A stretch of 64,000 bases of DNA from an uncultured Polaribacter sp. (GCA_943788045.1 CALSOT010000006.1:620001-684000), one strand, 5' to 3'; positions 9,785-18,680 are shown, counted from the stretch's first letter. Notes: generated from the letters alone by a model not told the origin. A program made the numbers and translations.

Positions 9785-10882
9785 ATGAATTTACATAAAT
9801 TATTATTTTTTACATTTTTACTTGTCATTTTTTCCTGTAAAAAAACAGAAAAACAAAAAATTAATATTGAAAAACCTCAATTCGAATTTGGTGTATGGAC
9901 AACAGCTGATAAAGATAAATCAAATGCAGATTATGCTGTGGAATTTGAAAAATATAAAAACGCAGGAATTGATGAGGTTTTAATCAATACACATACAGAT
10001 CCTTTATTATTAAGAAGAATTGTGCCCATCGCTAAAGAAAAAGGTTTAAAAATACATGCTTGGATAATGACCATGAAACGTCCTAATGATTCTATAGCGC
10101 TATCGCATCCAGAATGGTATGCTGTTAGCAAAGAGGGTAAATCTTGTTTTGATAACAGACCTTATGTAGATTACTATCAGTGGTTGTGTCCGACAAGAAA
10201 AGAATCTCGTAATCATATTTTAGGATTGATAGAAGGGTTGGCTAAAGTAGATGGTATTGAAAGTGTGCATTTGGATTATATCCGATTTTCAGATATTTTT
10301 TTACCTATTGGGCTATTACCAAAATACAATTTAAAACAAGAAACGGAACTTCCAGAATTCGATTTTTGCTATTGTGATGCTTGCATTACTGCATTTGAAA
10401 AAGTACATCATAAAAACCCTCTTAAAATGAAAAATACTTCCATAGATATGGAATGGAAACAGTTTAGACTGAATGCCGTTAAAAGGGTTGTTGATGAAGC
10501 CTATCAAATAGTACATAAATACAATAAAAGATTAACAGCAGCAGTTTTCCCTTATCCAGAGATGGCAGATCATATGGTGCGACAAAGATGGGATAAATGG
10601 GATATTGATGAGGTGTACCCTATGATTTACCACGGATTTTATAATGAAGAAATTGATTGGATTGGCTTTGCAACAAAACAAGGAGTTCAAGATGTAAAAC
10701 ATAAAGGTATTGGAGTAAATACGGGAGTTTATTTACCACCTTTTAAATCTGCAAACGAATTGAAGACAGCTATTTTATTAGCCAAAGACAATGGCGCCAA
10801 GGGCGTAACGTTTTATGATGGTAATGCTTTAACCGAGGATCATATGAAGATGATTAGGACTGTCAAAAAAAGCTTAGAATAG
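9785..10882 (+). CDS. TIM-barrel glycoside hydrolase-like lipoprotein (GHL10-like), activity unknown
   Basis: The frame opens at 9755, inside the CBM9 gene, but ATG 9785 begins a clean lipoprotein signal (MNLHKLLFFTFLLVIFSC), giving 365 residues. The rest is a TIM barrel resembling the 'family 10 glycosylhydrolase-like' proteins. Typical are FGVWTTADKD at the first strand, LINTHTD, GLKIHAWIMTM, ESVHLDYIRFSD with a possible active-site Asp, CYCDACITAFE, RLTAAVFPYPE, VYPMIYHGFY and GVTFYDGNAL. I know of no assigned activity for this subgroup. Its position among N-glycan enzymes suggests that it cuts a linkage the GH92, GH20 and GH130 enzymes do not. Confidence 0.7.
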   Translation: MNLHKLLFFTFLLVIFSCKKTEKQKINIEKPQFEFGVWTTADKDKSNADYAVEFEKYKNAGIDEVLINTHTDPLLLRRIVPIAKEKGLKIHAWIMTMKRPNDSIALSHPEWYAVSKEGKSCFDNRPYVDYYQWLCPTRKESRNHILGLIEGLAKVDGIESVHLDYIRFSDIFLPIGLLPKYNLKQETELPEFDFCYCDACITAFEKVHHKNPLKMKNTSIDMEWKQFRLNAVKRVVDEAYQIVHKYNKRLTAAVFPYPEMADHMVRQRWDKWDIDEVYPMIYHGFYNEEIDWIGFATKQGVQDVKHKGIGVNTGVYLPPFKSANELKTAILLAKDNGAKGVTFYDGNALTEDHMKMIRTVKKSLE

Positions 10883-10978
10883 AATTAATTTTACAAACCA
10901 AAATTCTTTAATCGTCATTATATTTTGCTCAGCTTGTGTATTAAGGTTTAATTTTTAAGAATTCTAAAAAATAATATC

Positions 10979-11995
10979 ATGAAAAGAAGAAGTTTTATAG
11001 AAAAAGCCACTCTCGGTACTATTGGTATTGGTGCTGTTTTAAGTTGTAAGAAAAATACAGAAACAAACGATGAGGGTATGGCAGCGAATAGATCGCCATC
11101 AGGAATAAAACCATTAATTATTTCTACATGGAATCATGGATTGCCTGCAAATGAAGAAACTTGGAAACAATTAAAACAAGGAAACACCACATTAGATGCT
11201 ATTGAAGCGGGAATGAAAATTCCCGAAGCAGACCCAAAAGTAAGAAGTGTTGGTTATGGAGGTTATCCGGATAAAGAAGGCAAAGTCACTCTAGACGCAT
11301 GTATAATGGATCACGAGAGTAATTGTGGTTCAGTATCGTTTTTACAAGGAATTAAACACCCTATTTCCATAGCAAAACGGGTATTACAAAATACCCCACA
11401 TGTTATGTTATCAGGTAAAGGAGCACTTCAATTTGCATTATCTCAAGGATTTACTGAAGAAAACCTGCTAACGCAAGAAGCAGAAAAGGATTGGAAAAAA
11501 TGGTTGAAAAAATCAAAATACCAACCAGTCATAAATATGGAAAACCATGACACAATTTCTATGTTGGTAATCGATAAAGATGGAAACTTGTCGGGAGGTT
11601 GCACCACAAGTGGTGCCGCTTGGAAAATGCATGGACGTGTAGGTGATTCACCAATTATTGGTGCCGGACTATTTTTAGATAATGAAGTAGGTGCGGCTGC
11701 CGCAACCGGTTTAGGGGAAGCGGTTATAAGAACGGCAGGTAGTGCTATGGTTGTAGAATTAATGAGACAAGGAAAATCGCCTTATGATGCCTGTAAAGAA
11801 ATTGTAGAACGTATTTACAATAAGCATAAAAACCATAGAGATATGAAACATTTACAGGTCGGTTTTATTGCTGTAAATAAAAAGGGAGAACACGCAGGTT
11901 ATAGTTTAAGATCAGGCTTTAATTATGCTGTTTATGATGAAGAGATCGGAAATAGAATGGAAGATGCGTCCTTCAAGATGTCATGGAAAAAATAA
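10979..11995 (+). CDS. N4-(beta-N-acetylglucosaminyl)-L-asparaginase (aspartylglucosaminidase)
   Basis: A 338-residue Ntn-hydrolase that hydrolyses the GlcNAc-Asn bond once the peptide has been degraded. Family members self-cleave before a nucleophilic Thr. That Thr is T192 here, in ENHDTISMLVIDKDGNLSGG. Other signatures are GNTTLDAIEAG, VGYGGYPDKEG, MDHESNCGSVSFLQ and GAAAATGLGEAVIR. The N-terminus KRRSFIEKATLGTIGIGAVLSC combines a twin-arginine-like motif with a lipobox Cys, so it may be exported folded and lipid-anchored. A 96-base spacer separates it from the preceding gene. Together with the PNGase F homologue at the end of the locus it is strong evidence that the substrate is asparagine-linked. 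Confidence 0.93.
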   Translation: MKRRSFIEKATLGTIGIGAVLSCKKNTETNDEGMAANRSPSGIKPLIISTWNHGLPANEETWKQLKQGNTTLDAIEAGMKIPEADPKVRSVGYGGYPDKEGKVTLDACIMDHESNCGSVSFLQGIKHPISIAKRVLQNTPHVMLSGKGALQFALSQGFTEENLLTQEAEKDWKKWLKKSKYQPVINMENHDTISMLVIDKDGNLSGGCTTSGAAWKMHGRVGDSPIIGAGLFLDNEVGAAAATGLGEAVIRTAGSAMVVELMRQGKSPYDACKEIVERIYNKHKNHRDMKHLQVGFIAVNKKGEHAGYSLRSGFNYAVYDEEIGNRMEDASFKMSWKK

Positions 11996-12031
11996 AAAAT
12001 TAACAATAATATATTCATCTAAATTAATAAT

Positions 12032-14353
12032 ATGCTTTTTAAAAGATTCTTAAATCAAATCGCAATTTTAATAATTTTATTAAGTTCCTGTTCAAAAAGT
12101 AAAGTTTTTACAGAAAATGATATTCAAATAATTCCTAAACCAAGAGAGTTAAAAATTACAAAAGGATTTTTTGAGTTTTCTAAAAACACAAAATTTGTTA
12201 CTAATAATGATTCTCAAAAAGAAATATTAAATACTTTAATAAGTAAATTTAATACCGCTGCCGGATGGAATCTTGAAATTGTAAAAGAAGTGCCTCAAAA
12301 GAATTATGTTAAGTTCAGTATTGATCCTAATTTAACAAACGAAGGATATCTACTTAATGTAACAAAAGATAATATTATAATAAAAGCCAACGGAAATGCA
12401 GGCTTTTTATACGGACTCGAATCTCTACGTCAATTATTGCCAACTGCAATTGAGAGTTCAACTTTAGTAAAAGATATAGAATGGCGTGTTCCGAATCTTT
12501 TAATTCAAGATGAACCCAGATTTAAGTGGCGAGGTTTGATGCTTGATGTCTCTAGACACTTTTTTGAATTAGACTATCTTAAAGAGACGATAGACGCCAT
12601 GGCAATGCTAAAACTAAATGTGTTGCATCTTCATCTAATAGATCACCAAGGATGGCGAATTGAAATAAAAAAATATCCAAAATTAACAAATGTAGGTGCT
12701 TGGCGTGTACCTCAAAAGGATATTAATTGGAGAAGTCGCGAAGTTAATGATCCTGATGTAAAAGGAACCTATGGAGGATTTTACACTCAAGAGCAGTTAG
12801 TGGAGCTGATAAATTATGCCACTTCAAAAAATATTGAAATCATTCCAGAAATAGAGATGCCTGGTCATGTATCGAGTGCGATAGCTGCTTATCCAGAACT
12901 ATCTTGTACTGGCGAAAAAATTGCTGTACCATCAGGAGGTAATCCAAATAAAAATGTTTATTGTGGAGGTAAAGAATCAACTTATCTATTCTTGGAGGAT
13001 GTATTAAAAGAAGTGATGGAAATATTTCCTTCACGATACATTCATATCGGTGGTGATGAAGCTCAAAAATTTCAATGGAAGAAATGTAAACATTGTCAGA
13101 ATCGAATCAAGAAAGAAGGACTTAAAAATGAAGATGAATTACAAAGCTATTTCATTAAAAGAATGGAAAAATTTATCAATGCTCATGATAAAAAATTAAT
13201 TGGTTGGGATGAAATATTAGAAGGCGGATTAGCACCAGATGCCACGGTAATGAGTTGGAGAGGTGTGAAAGGTGGTATTGAAGCAGCAAAACAAGGGCAT
13301 AATGTTATTATGACTCCTAATTCACATTGTTATTTTGATCATTTCCAAGGCCCTCAAAATGAGGAACCCCCTGGAATTAGGGGGTATTTACCATTGAGTA
13401 AAGTGTACCAATTTGATCCAGTTGTTGAATCTATGAGTAAAGAAGAAGCCTCATATGTTTTAGGAGGACAAGCAAATTTATGGGCGGAATATATTCCAAC
13501 AGAAGAACACTCTCAGTACATGCTTTATCCTAGATTGGCGGCTTTAGCTGAAACGGTTTGGAGTCCTAAAAAGTTTAAAGATTGGGTTGATTTTTCAGAA
13601 AGAATCACTTCAATGTTTAAAAGATATAAGTTATTAGGAATTAACTACGCTAAGAGTGTTTACTCGGTAACTGCAGATGCAAAAATAAATATAGAAGAAA
13701 AAGTAGTTGAGGTTATCTTAAAAAATGAATTTCCTAAATCAGACATCAGATATAGTACAGATGGAAATGAACTAAATAGTGCATCAAAGAAATATACAGA
13801 ACCTATAAAAATTACTGAGACCACAAATCTAAAAGCATCTTTATTTGAAAATGATAAACCCATTGGCAGAGAACTAAACCAAACTATAAAATTTCACAAA
13901 GCTATTGGAAAAAGGATTACCTATAATGAAATGTACAGTGACTCGTATAAAGGAGTTGGGAAATTCAATATGATAAATACCTTAAGAGGAACAAAAAATT
14001 TCCGGGACGGCCAATGGCAAGCTTGGTTAGATAAAGATATGGAAGTTGTAATTGATTTAGAAAAAGAAACTTCAATCAGTCAAGTAATAGTTGGTTCTAT
14101 GGAAAATCAAGGACCAGGAATTTATTACCCAACAAAAATAGAGGTATTTATTTCTGAAGATGGCAAGAATTACAAAATAGCAGGCAGTGTTGAGAAAGCA
14201 TATGCTAAAAATGCAGGTTCAGAATTAAAAGACTTCAAAATTAACTTTTCAGAACAAAAGGCGAGGTTTGTAAAAGTTGTGGCAACTAGTTTAAAACAAA
14301 CACCAACAGGTGGAAGTGTTTGGTTATTTATTGATGAAATTTTAATTGATTAA
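12032..14353 (+). CDS. GH20 beta-N-acetylhexosaminidase lipoprotein with C-terminal discoidin domain
   Basis: A 773-residue lipoprotein (lipobox Cys20, IILLSSC). The GH20 N-terminal alpha/beta domain covers about residues 30-155 and the catalytic barrel about 160-510. Signatures are KWRGLMLDVSRHF, HLHLIDHQGWRIEIK, IIPEIEMPGHVSSA and HIGGDEAQKFQ, with the D342-E343 catalytic pair of substrate-assisted hydrolysis. A chitobiase-type C-terminal domain (about 560-625) and an F5/8 type C (CBM32-like) domain (about 640-773, ending VWLFIDEILID) follow. It removes terminal beta-GlcNAc or GalNAc, here presumably GlcNAc antennae or the chitobiose core. The GH92 gene follows with 1 base between stop and start. 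Confidence 0.95.
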   Translation: MLFKRFLNQIAILIILLSSCSKSKVFTENDIQIIPKPRELKITKGFFEFSKNTKFVTNNDSQKEILNTLISKFNTAAGWNLEIVKEVPQKNYVKFSIDPNLTNEGYLLNVTKDNIIIKANGNAGFLYGLESLRQLLPTAIESSTLVKDIEWRVPNLLIQDEPRFKWRGLMLDVSRHFFELDYLKETIDAMAMLKLNVLHLHLIDHQGWRIEIKKYPKLTNVGAWRVPQKDINWRSREVNDPDVKGTYGGFYTQEQLVELINYATSKNIEIIPEIEMPGHVSSAIAAYPELSCTGEKIAVPSGGNPNKNVYCGGKESTYLFLEDVLKEVMEIFPSRYIHIGGDEAQKFQWKKCKHCQNRIKKEGLKNEDELQSYFIKRMEKFINAHDKKLIGWDEILEGGLAPDATVMSWRGVKGGIEAAKQGHNVIMTPNSHCYFDHFQGPQNEEPPGIRGYLPLSKVYQFDPVVESMSKEEASYVLGGQANLWAEYIPTEEHSQYMLYPRLAALAETVWSPKKFKDWVDFSERITSMFKRYKLLGINYAKSVYSVTADAKINIEEKVVEVILKNEFPKSDIRYSTDGNELNSASKKYTEPIKITETTNLKASLFENDKPIGRELNQTIKFHKAIGKRITYNEMYSDSYKGVGKFNMINTLRGTKNFRDGQWQAWLDKDMEVVIDLEKETSISQVIVGSMENQGPGIYYPTKIEVFISEDGKNYKIAGSVEKAYAKNAGSELKDFKINFSEQKARFVKVVATSLKQTPTGGSVWLFIDEILID

Positions 14354-14354
14354 A

Positions 14355-16592
14355 ATGATGAATAGAATTACTCTGATTATCCTTTTTTTAGTCTTCAATT
14401 TTGATGTAATAATCGGACAAGACCAAGCCTCATATGTGAATCCATTTATAGGTACTTCTAATTATGGTGCTACCTATCCTGGCCCAATTGCTCCCAGGGG
14501 TATGGTTAGTATAAGCCCTTTTAATGTAGCAGGATCAAAAAACCTACCATTAGAAAAAGACAGTCAATGGTTATCTACACCTTATGTTCATGAAAACACT
14601 TTTTTAACCGGGTTTAGCCAAGTTAACCTAAGTGGTGTAGGTTGTCCTGATTTAGGTGTTATTTTGCTAATGCCAACAACAGGACAAGTTGAAACAAATC
14701 ATTTGAAATATGGATCAACGTATTCAAACGAAGTTGCTAAAGCAGGTTATTACAGTTCAACAATTGATAAATACAATGTAAAAGGTGAATTTACAACTTC
14801 AACAAGAGTTGGGGTAAGTAGATTTACGTTTCCAAAAGGACAATCAAATATTTTATTAAATTTAGGTTTAGGGCTAACAAACGAAGAGGGCTCCATGGTA
14901 AAAGTAATTTCGCCCACAGAGATAGAAGGCATGCGTTCTGTTGGATCATTTTGTTATAATAGTCCAGAAGCTGCATATCCAGTATATTTTGTTGCCAAGT
15001 TTTCAAAACCAGCAGACACATTTGGCGTTTGGAAAAAACCAGCAAAACATGAAGGAGTTGAAGCCAAGTGGATGACATATAATGGTAAACCTCGTTTAAT
15101 GAAACAGGCCACAAAAATGGTGGTCGGAGATAGTATAGGAACTTATTTTACCTATAAATTTGATAAAACAGAAACTGTTGAAGTCAAAATAGGAATATCT
15201 TATGTAAGTATTGATAACGCTCGTGAAAATTTACAAAAAGAGACAGACAATAAATCTTTTGATTCTGTTTACGAAGAAACCCATACTAAATGGAACAATT
15301 TATTGTCTCGAATAAAAGTTGAAGGGAGTTCTGAAGACGATAAAATTATTTTCTACACCGCATTGTACCACACACTAATTCATCCAAATATATTAAATGA
15401 TTTTAATGGGGAATACCCTGAAATAAACAGAGGTAAAATAGGGAAAACAGAAGATACACGTTACACAGTATTTTCACTCTGGGATACCTACAGAAATTTA
15501 CATCAATTAATGTCTTTAGTATACCCACAACAACAATCTGATATGATAAAAAGTATGTTAGACATGTACGGTGAAAATGGATGGTTACCAAAATGGGAAT
15601 TAAATTCTACGGAAACTTTTACTATGGTTGGAGATCCGGCTAGTATCGTGATTGCGGATACATACTTAAAAGGAATTCAAGATTTTGATATTAAAAAAGC
15701 TTACGAAGCTATGCTAAAAAGCGCCGATCAAATAGAAAATAATCCTTTACGACCAGAACTAAAAGATTATATTGAAAAAGGTTATGTAACAACAGATAAC
15801 GAAGGTTCTGTTTCTAAAACAGAAGAATATAATGTTGCCGATTATTCAATTGCTTTGTTAGCGAAAGAACTAGGGGAAAAAGAAGATTACGAACGGTTTA
15901 AAAAACGTTCAATTTCTTATCGTAAATTATTTGATAAAAATTTAAATTTATTAAGACCAAGAAATTCTAATGGAAGCTGGCATGAACCCTTTAATCCTGA
16001 AGCAGGAGCTAATTTTACCAAAAATATTGGTTTTATAGAAGGAAATGCATGGCAATATGCCTTTATGGTTCCCCATGATATAAATGGACTAAAAAAATTG
16101 ATGGGAGGAAATAAAGCGTTTACAAATCAATTACGAATGGTTTTTGATACCAATCAGTTCGACATGGCTAACGAACCAGATATTGCTTATCCTTATTTAT
16201 TTAATTATGTGAAGGGTGAAGAATGGCGAAGCCAAAAGTTAGTAAATAAATTAGTCAGAAAATATTTTCAAAATAAACCTGATGGTTTACCAGGTAATGA
16301 TGATACGGGAACCATGTCTGCTTGGTTAGTATATTCTATGATGGGAATTTATCCTATTTCACCAGGAAGTCCTGAATACACTATAACATCACCTATGTTT
16401 GATAAAATTACCATTCAGTTAGATTCTAAATATTATAAGAAAAAGCAATTGGTGATTGAGCGCGAGGGAAAGAGTAAAGGCAAAATAAATAAAATATTGT
16501 TGGATAAAACTAAACATAAGAGCTATTTTATAACTCATGATAAATTAATAAATAGCAATAAACTTCGTATTATTTTAGGTAATCATTTTTAA
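14355..16592 (+). CDS. GH92 exo-alpha-mannosidase, second paralogue
   Basis: I prefer ATG 14355, one base after the GH20 stop, over the TTG at 14346 that overlaps it. That gives 745 residues with a signal peptide (ITLIILFLVFNFDVIIGQ) and no lipobox, so it is likely periplasmic. The VNPFIGTSNYGATYPGP opening, EGNAWQYAF and GNDDTGTMSAW motifs identify an intact GH92. It lacks the WDWCSGYHYSD segment of the first paralogue and has GFSQVNLSGVG in place of GFSHLHLSGTG. It therefore probably cleaves a different linkage (alpha-1,3, -1,4 or -1,6), which is an inference. Two GH92 enzymes of different specificity would be needed to strip a high-mannose N-glycan. Confidence 0.93.
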   Translation: MMNRITLIILFLVFNFDVIIGQDQASYVNPFIGTSNYGATYPGPIAPRGMVSISPFNVAGSKNLPLEKDSQWLSTPYVHENTFLTGFSQVNLSGVGCPDLGVILLMPTTGQVETNHLKYGSTYSNEVAKAGYYSSTIDKYNVKGEFTTSTRVGVSRFTFPKGQSNILLNLGLGLTNEEGSMVKVISPTEIEGMRSVGSFCYNSPEAAYPVYFVAKFSKPADTFGVWKKPAKHEGVEAKWMTYNGKPRLMKQATKMVVGDSIGTYFTYKFDKTETVEVKIGISYVSIDNARENLQKETDNKSFDSVYEETHTKWNNLLSRIKVEGSSEDDKIIFYTALYHTLIHPNILNDFNGEYPEINRGKIGKTEDTRYTVFSLWDTYRNLHQLMSLVYPQQQSDMIKSMLDMYGENGWLPKWELNSTETFTMVGDPASIVIADTYLKGIQDFDIKKAYEAMLKSADQIENNPLRPELKDYIEKGYVTTDNEGSVSKTEEYNVADYSIALLAKELGEKEDYERFKKRSISYRKLFDKNLNLLRPRNSNGSWHEPFNPEAGANFTKNIGFIEGNAWQYAFMVPHDINGLKKLMGGNKAFTNQLRMVFDTNQFDMANEPDIAYPYLFNYVKGEEWRSQKLVNKLVRKYFQNKPDGLPGNDDTGTMSAWLVYSMMGIYPISPGSPEYTITSPMFDKITIQLDSKYYKKKQLVIEREGKSKGKINKILLDKTKHKSYFITHDKLINSNKLRIILGNHF

Positions 16593-16911
16593 GAATGTAA
16601 TGCAATAAATCAGTATCATCTTTATTATGAGAATTCATTTTTCAAATATAACTGAGAGTGTTTGTTTTTTTAAGTTGTCCAAGGAAAAATTACCTCGTGC
16701 TAAAAATAGTATTTAAATTATTGGTAAACAGAGGATAGAAAAATTGGGTAATAAAAACATAATAAGTTAAAATGCGATGTTGCTTTTATTACAACTAATC
16801 ATGATTAGTAAAAACGTTAAAAGTAAAAAATAATGGCTTAGAAAATATTAATAGTAATAATGAGTAAATAATAATAGAGTTTTGTAAATTGCAGCTCTAA
16901 AAAAATTAGTA
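16593..16911. other. AT-rich spacer before the PNGase gene
   Basis: These 319 bases hold no gene that I can support; stop codons are frequent in all frames. The spacer breaks the otherwise tight gene run, so the PNGase F-type gene may have its own promoter. The only structured element I see is the 16-base palindrome listed separately. TAAATTGC about 30 bases before the start only loosely resembles a TAnnTTTG element. Confidence 0.6.
16794..16809. promoter_or_regulatory. 16-base perfect palindrome, possible operator
   Basis: ACTAATCATGATTAGT is its own reverse complement and lies about 100 bases before the PNGase gene. A dimeric regulator could bind it. In DNA this AT-rich a few such palindromes are expected by chance in 64 kb, so the call is weak. 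Confidence 0.25.
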
Positions 16912-18621
16912 ATGAATATGTTTTCAATTAAAAAAAGTATCTCTTTTCTTTCTTACATTTTATTAATATTAACTATAGTCAATTGTAGTGGAGATAGCAG
17001 TGACATTCAGCCAGTAGTAAAAACACCTATAATAACAGTTACAGGAAGTTTATCAGGATTTAATGCAACCAATGAGTTGAGTTTTTCTGAATCTAAATCT
17101 TTACAAGTGAAAGGAGCAGATTTAACAGAAAACCTTAAAATAGTGACATCCGAAAATTTTGAAGTTTCACTAGACAATAGTGATTTTTCAAATCAAATAG
17201 ACATCCCTAAGGAAAACTCAAATGGAGAAAACACTACTATATACCTGCGTTTTGCGCCAAAGAAAAATGCTATTGGTATTGTTTCCGGAACACTAACTTT
17301 TACAAGTAATCAAGCCTCTACTAAATCAATCTCATTGACAGGAGAAGGACTAAGTATCGATCCTGTAATAAAAATAGACAAAACCTCCTTAAATTTTGAA
17401 GATACCGAGGTTATGACAGAGTCTAGTTCTTTAAACCTAGTCGTTAATGGAGATAATCTAGTCACTGGTTTAAATTTAAGTGTTACTGCGGGGTTTGTAA
17501 TCTCTTTAGATGATATTACTTTTACAAATACTCTGCAAATTCCTGCAGACTCAGCTAATGATGATACGGTAGTTTATGTTAGATTTAAACCTACTGAAGT
17601 TGAGAGCATTACCGGAGTATTAGCATTTAAAAATGCAGAAATTGATGATGTAGAAATGGATTTAGTAGGATTTAGCACTCCCCTTGCTCATAACTATAAA
17701 ACTTTTAACCAAAAGGCTATTGCGCATTTAGGTGGTGCAAGTAGAACTGCAGAGGAAACCTTTAATTTACATACAGATTTATCGAATATCTCTAAAATTA
17801 AAATGTTTTTACAAATTGATTGCCCTAGTTCAGGTTGTGATGATTGGGATCGTTTTGCCAATGTGAAAGTTAAAGATGTAAGTTCTGGGAAATGGTTCGA
17901 ATTAGGACGTTATATTACTCCTTATTGGACCGGAACTCAGCAATTACCTAGAGGATTAGAATTTGATGTTACTGATTTTAAGTCGTTATTGACCGGATCG
18001 GTAGATTTAAGAATCATGACAGATAACTGGACTGCTAAGGCCGACCTTATTTCTGTAGAATTTGATTATATTGAAGGTGAACCTGATTATCCTTACTATG
18101 CTGTTTCAGAAGTGCTTGGTTTCCATAGTAATTCTACTGGTAACGGCGCGATTCCTTACGGAGTAAGCCACAATAGAGATTTAGATAAGCAAATTTCAAT
18201 ACCTTCAAATGCAGAAAGTACGCATTTAAGAACAGTAATTTCTGGTTGGGGCCATGCAACACCTAAGGATACAAATGGCAGAGGATGTGCAGAATGGTGC
18301 TTTAGAACACACCATATCAAAATAAATGGATCGAATACTTTTGAGCATTATATGGGGCCAATTGGATGTGCCTCTAATCCGATTAGTAATCAAAGTCCAG
18401 GTAACTGGACACCAGATAGGGCAGGTTGGTGTCCTGGAATGGCAGTGCCAACTAGAGTTGATGTACTTGCATCACCAATGGCTGGAAGTAATTTTTCTTT
18501 TGAGTATGATTTTGAGGACTGGACCAATAATATGGGTAACGGTAATGCTTTTTATTCTACTTCCACTTATGTTATTGTTAAAAGTAATTCTGTAATTGTA
18601 AAACCAACAATCACAAATTAG
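16912..18621 (+). CDS. PNGase F-type peptide-N-glycosidase with two N-terminal Ig-like domains
   Basis: A 569-residue protein with a lipoprotein-like signal (TIVNC, Cys25). Residues 36-150 and 153-255 are two related beta-sandwich repeats of the ASPM/SPD-2/Hydin or choice-of-anchor type, each ending in a LTGEG or LVGFS strand. From about 260 to the end it closely follows PNGase F of Elizabethkingia. CDDWDRFANV holds D313, equivalent to the catalytic D60 of the mature enzyme. RYITPYWTGTQQLPRGLEFD, ISGWGHATP, GCAEWCFRTH (E461), QSPGNWTPDRAGWCPGMAV and the VIVKSN end all match. The enzyme hydrolyses the Asn-GlcNAc amide of intact glycoproteins and releases whole N-glycans. It defines the likely substrate of the locus. 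The added domains and lipid anchor suggest cell-surface display. Confidence 0.93.
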   Translation: MNMFSIKKSISFLSYILLILTIVNCSGDSSDIQPVVKTPIITVTGSLSGFNATNELSFSESKSLQVKGADLTENLKIVTSENFEVSLDNSDFSNQIDIPKENSNGENTTIYLRFAPKKNAIGIVSGTLTFTSNQASTKSISLTGEGLSIDPVIKIDKTSLNFEDTEVMTESSSLNLVVNGDNLVTGLNLSVTAGFVISLDDITFTNTLQIPADSANDDTVVYVRFKPTEVESITGVLAFKNAEIDDVEMDLVGFSTPLAHNYKTFNQKAIAHLGGASRTAEETFNLHTDLSNISKIKMFLQIDCPSSGCDDWDRFANVKVKDVSSGKWFELGRYITPYWTGTQQLPRGLEFDVTDFKSLLTGSVDLRIMTDNWTAKADLISVEFDYIEGEPDYPYYAVSEVLGFHSNSTGNGAIPYGVSHNRDLDKQISIPSNAESTHLRTVISGWGHATPKDTNGRGCAEWCFRTHHIKINGSNTFEHYMGPIGCASNPISNQSPGNWTPDRAGWCPGMAVPTRVDVLASPMAGSNFSFEYDFEDWTNNMGNGNAFYSTSTYVIVKSNSVIVKPTITN

Positions 18622-18645
18622 TGAACATTTTTCTAAAATATTTAT

Positions 18646-18680
18646 AAATGCCATATTGAACGCAGTTTAATATGGCATTT
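18646..18680 (+). terminator. Hairpin after the PNGase gene
   Basis: A perfect 12-base stem (AAATGCCATATT at 18646-18657 pairing with AATATGGCATTT at 18669-18680) encloses an 11-base loop, 24 bases after the PNGase stop. There is no long U-run behind it, but the placement fits the end of the glycan locus transcript. Confidence 0.6.

Noticed and set aside
14824..15114. 96-codon minus-strand frame inside the second GH92 gene
   Set aside because: It lies wholly within a conserved gene, has no family resemblance and looks like a low-complexity Leu-rich antisense frame.
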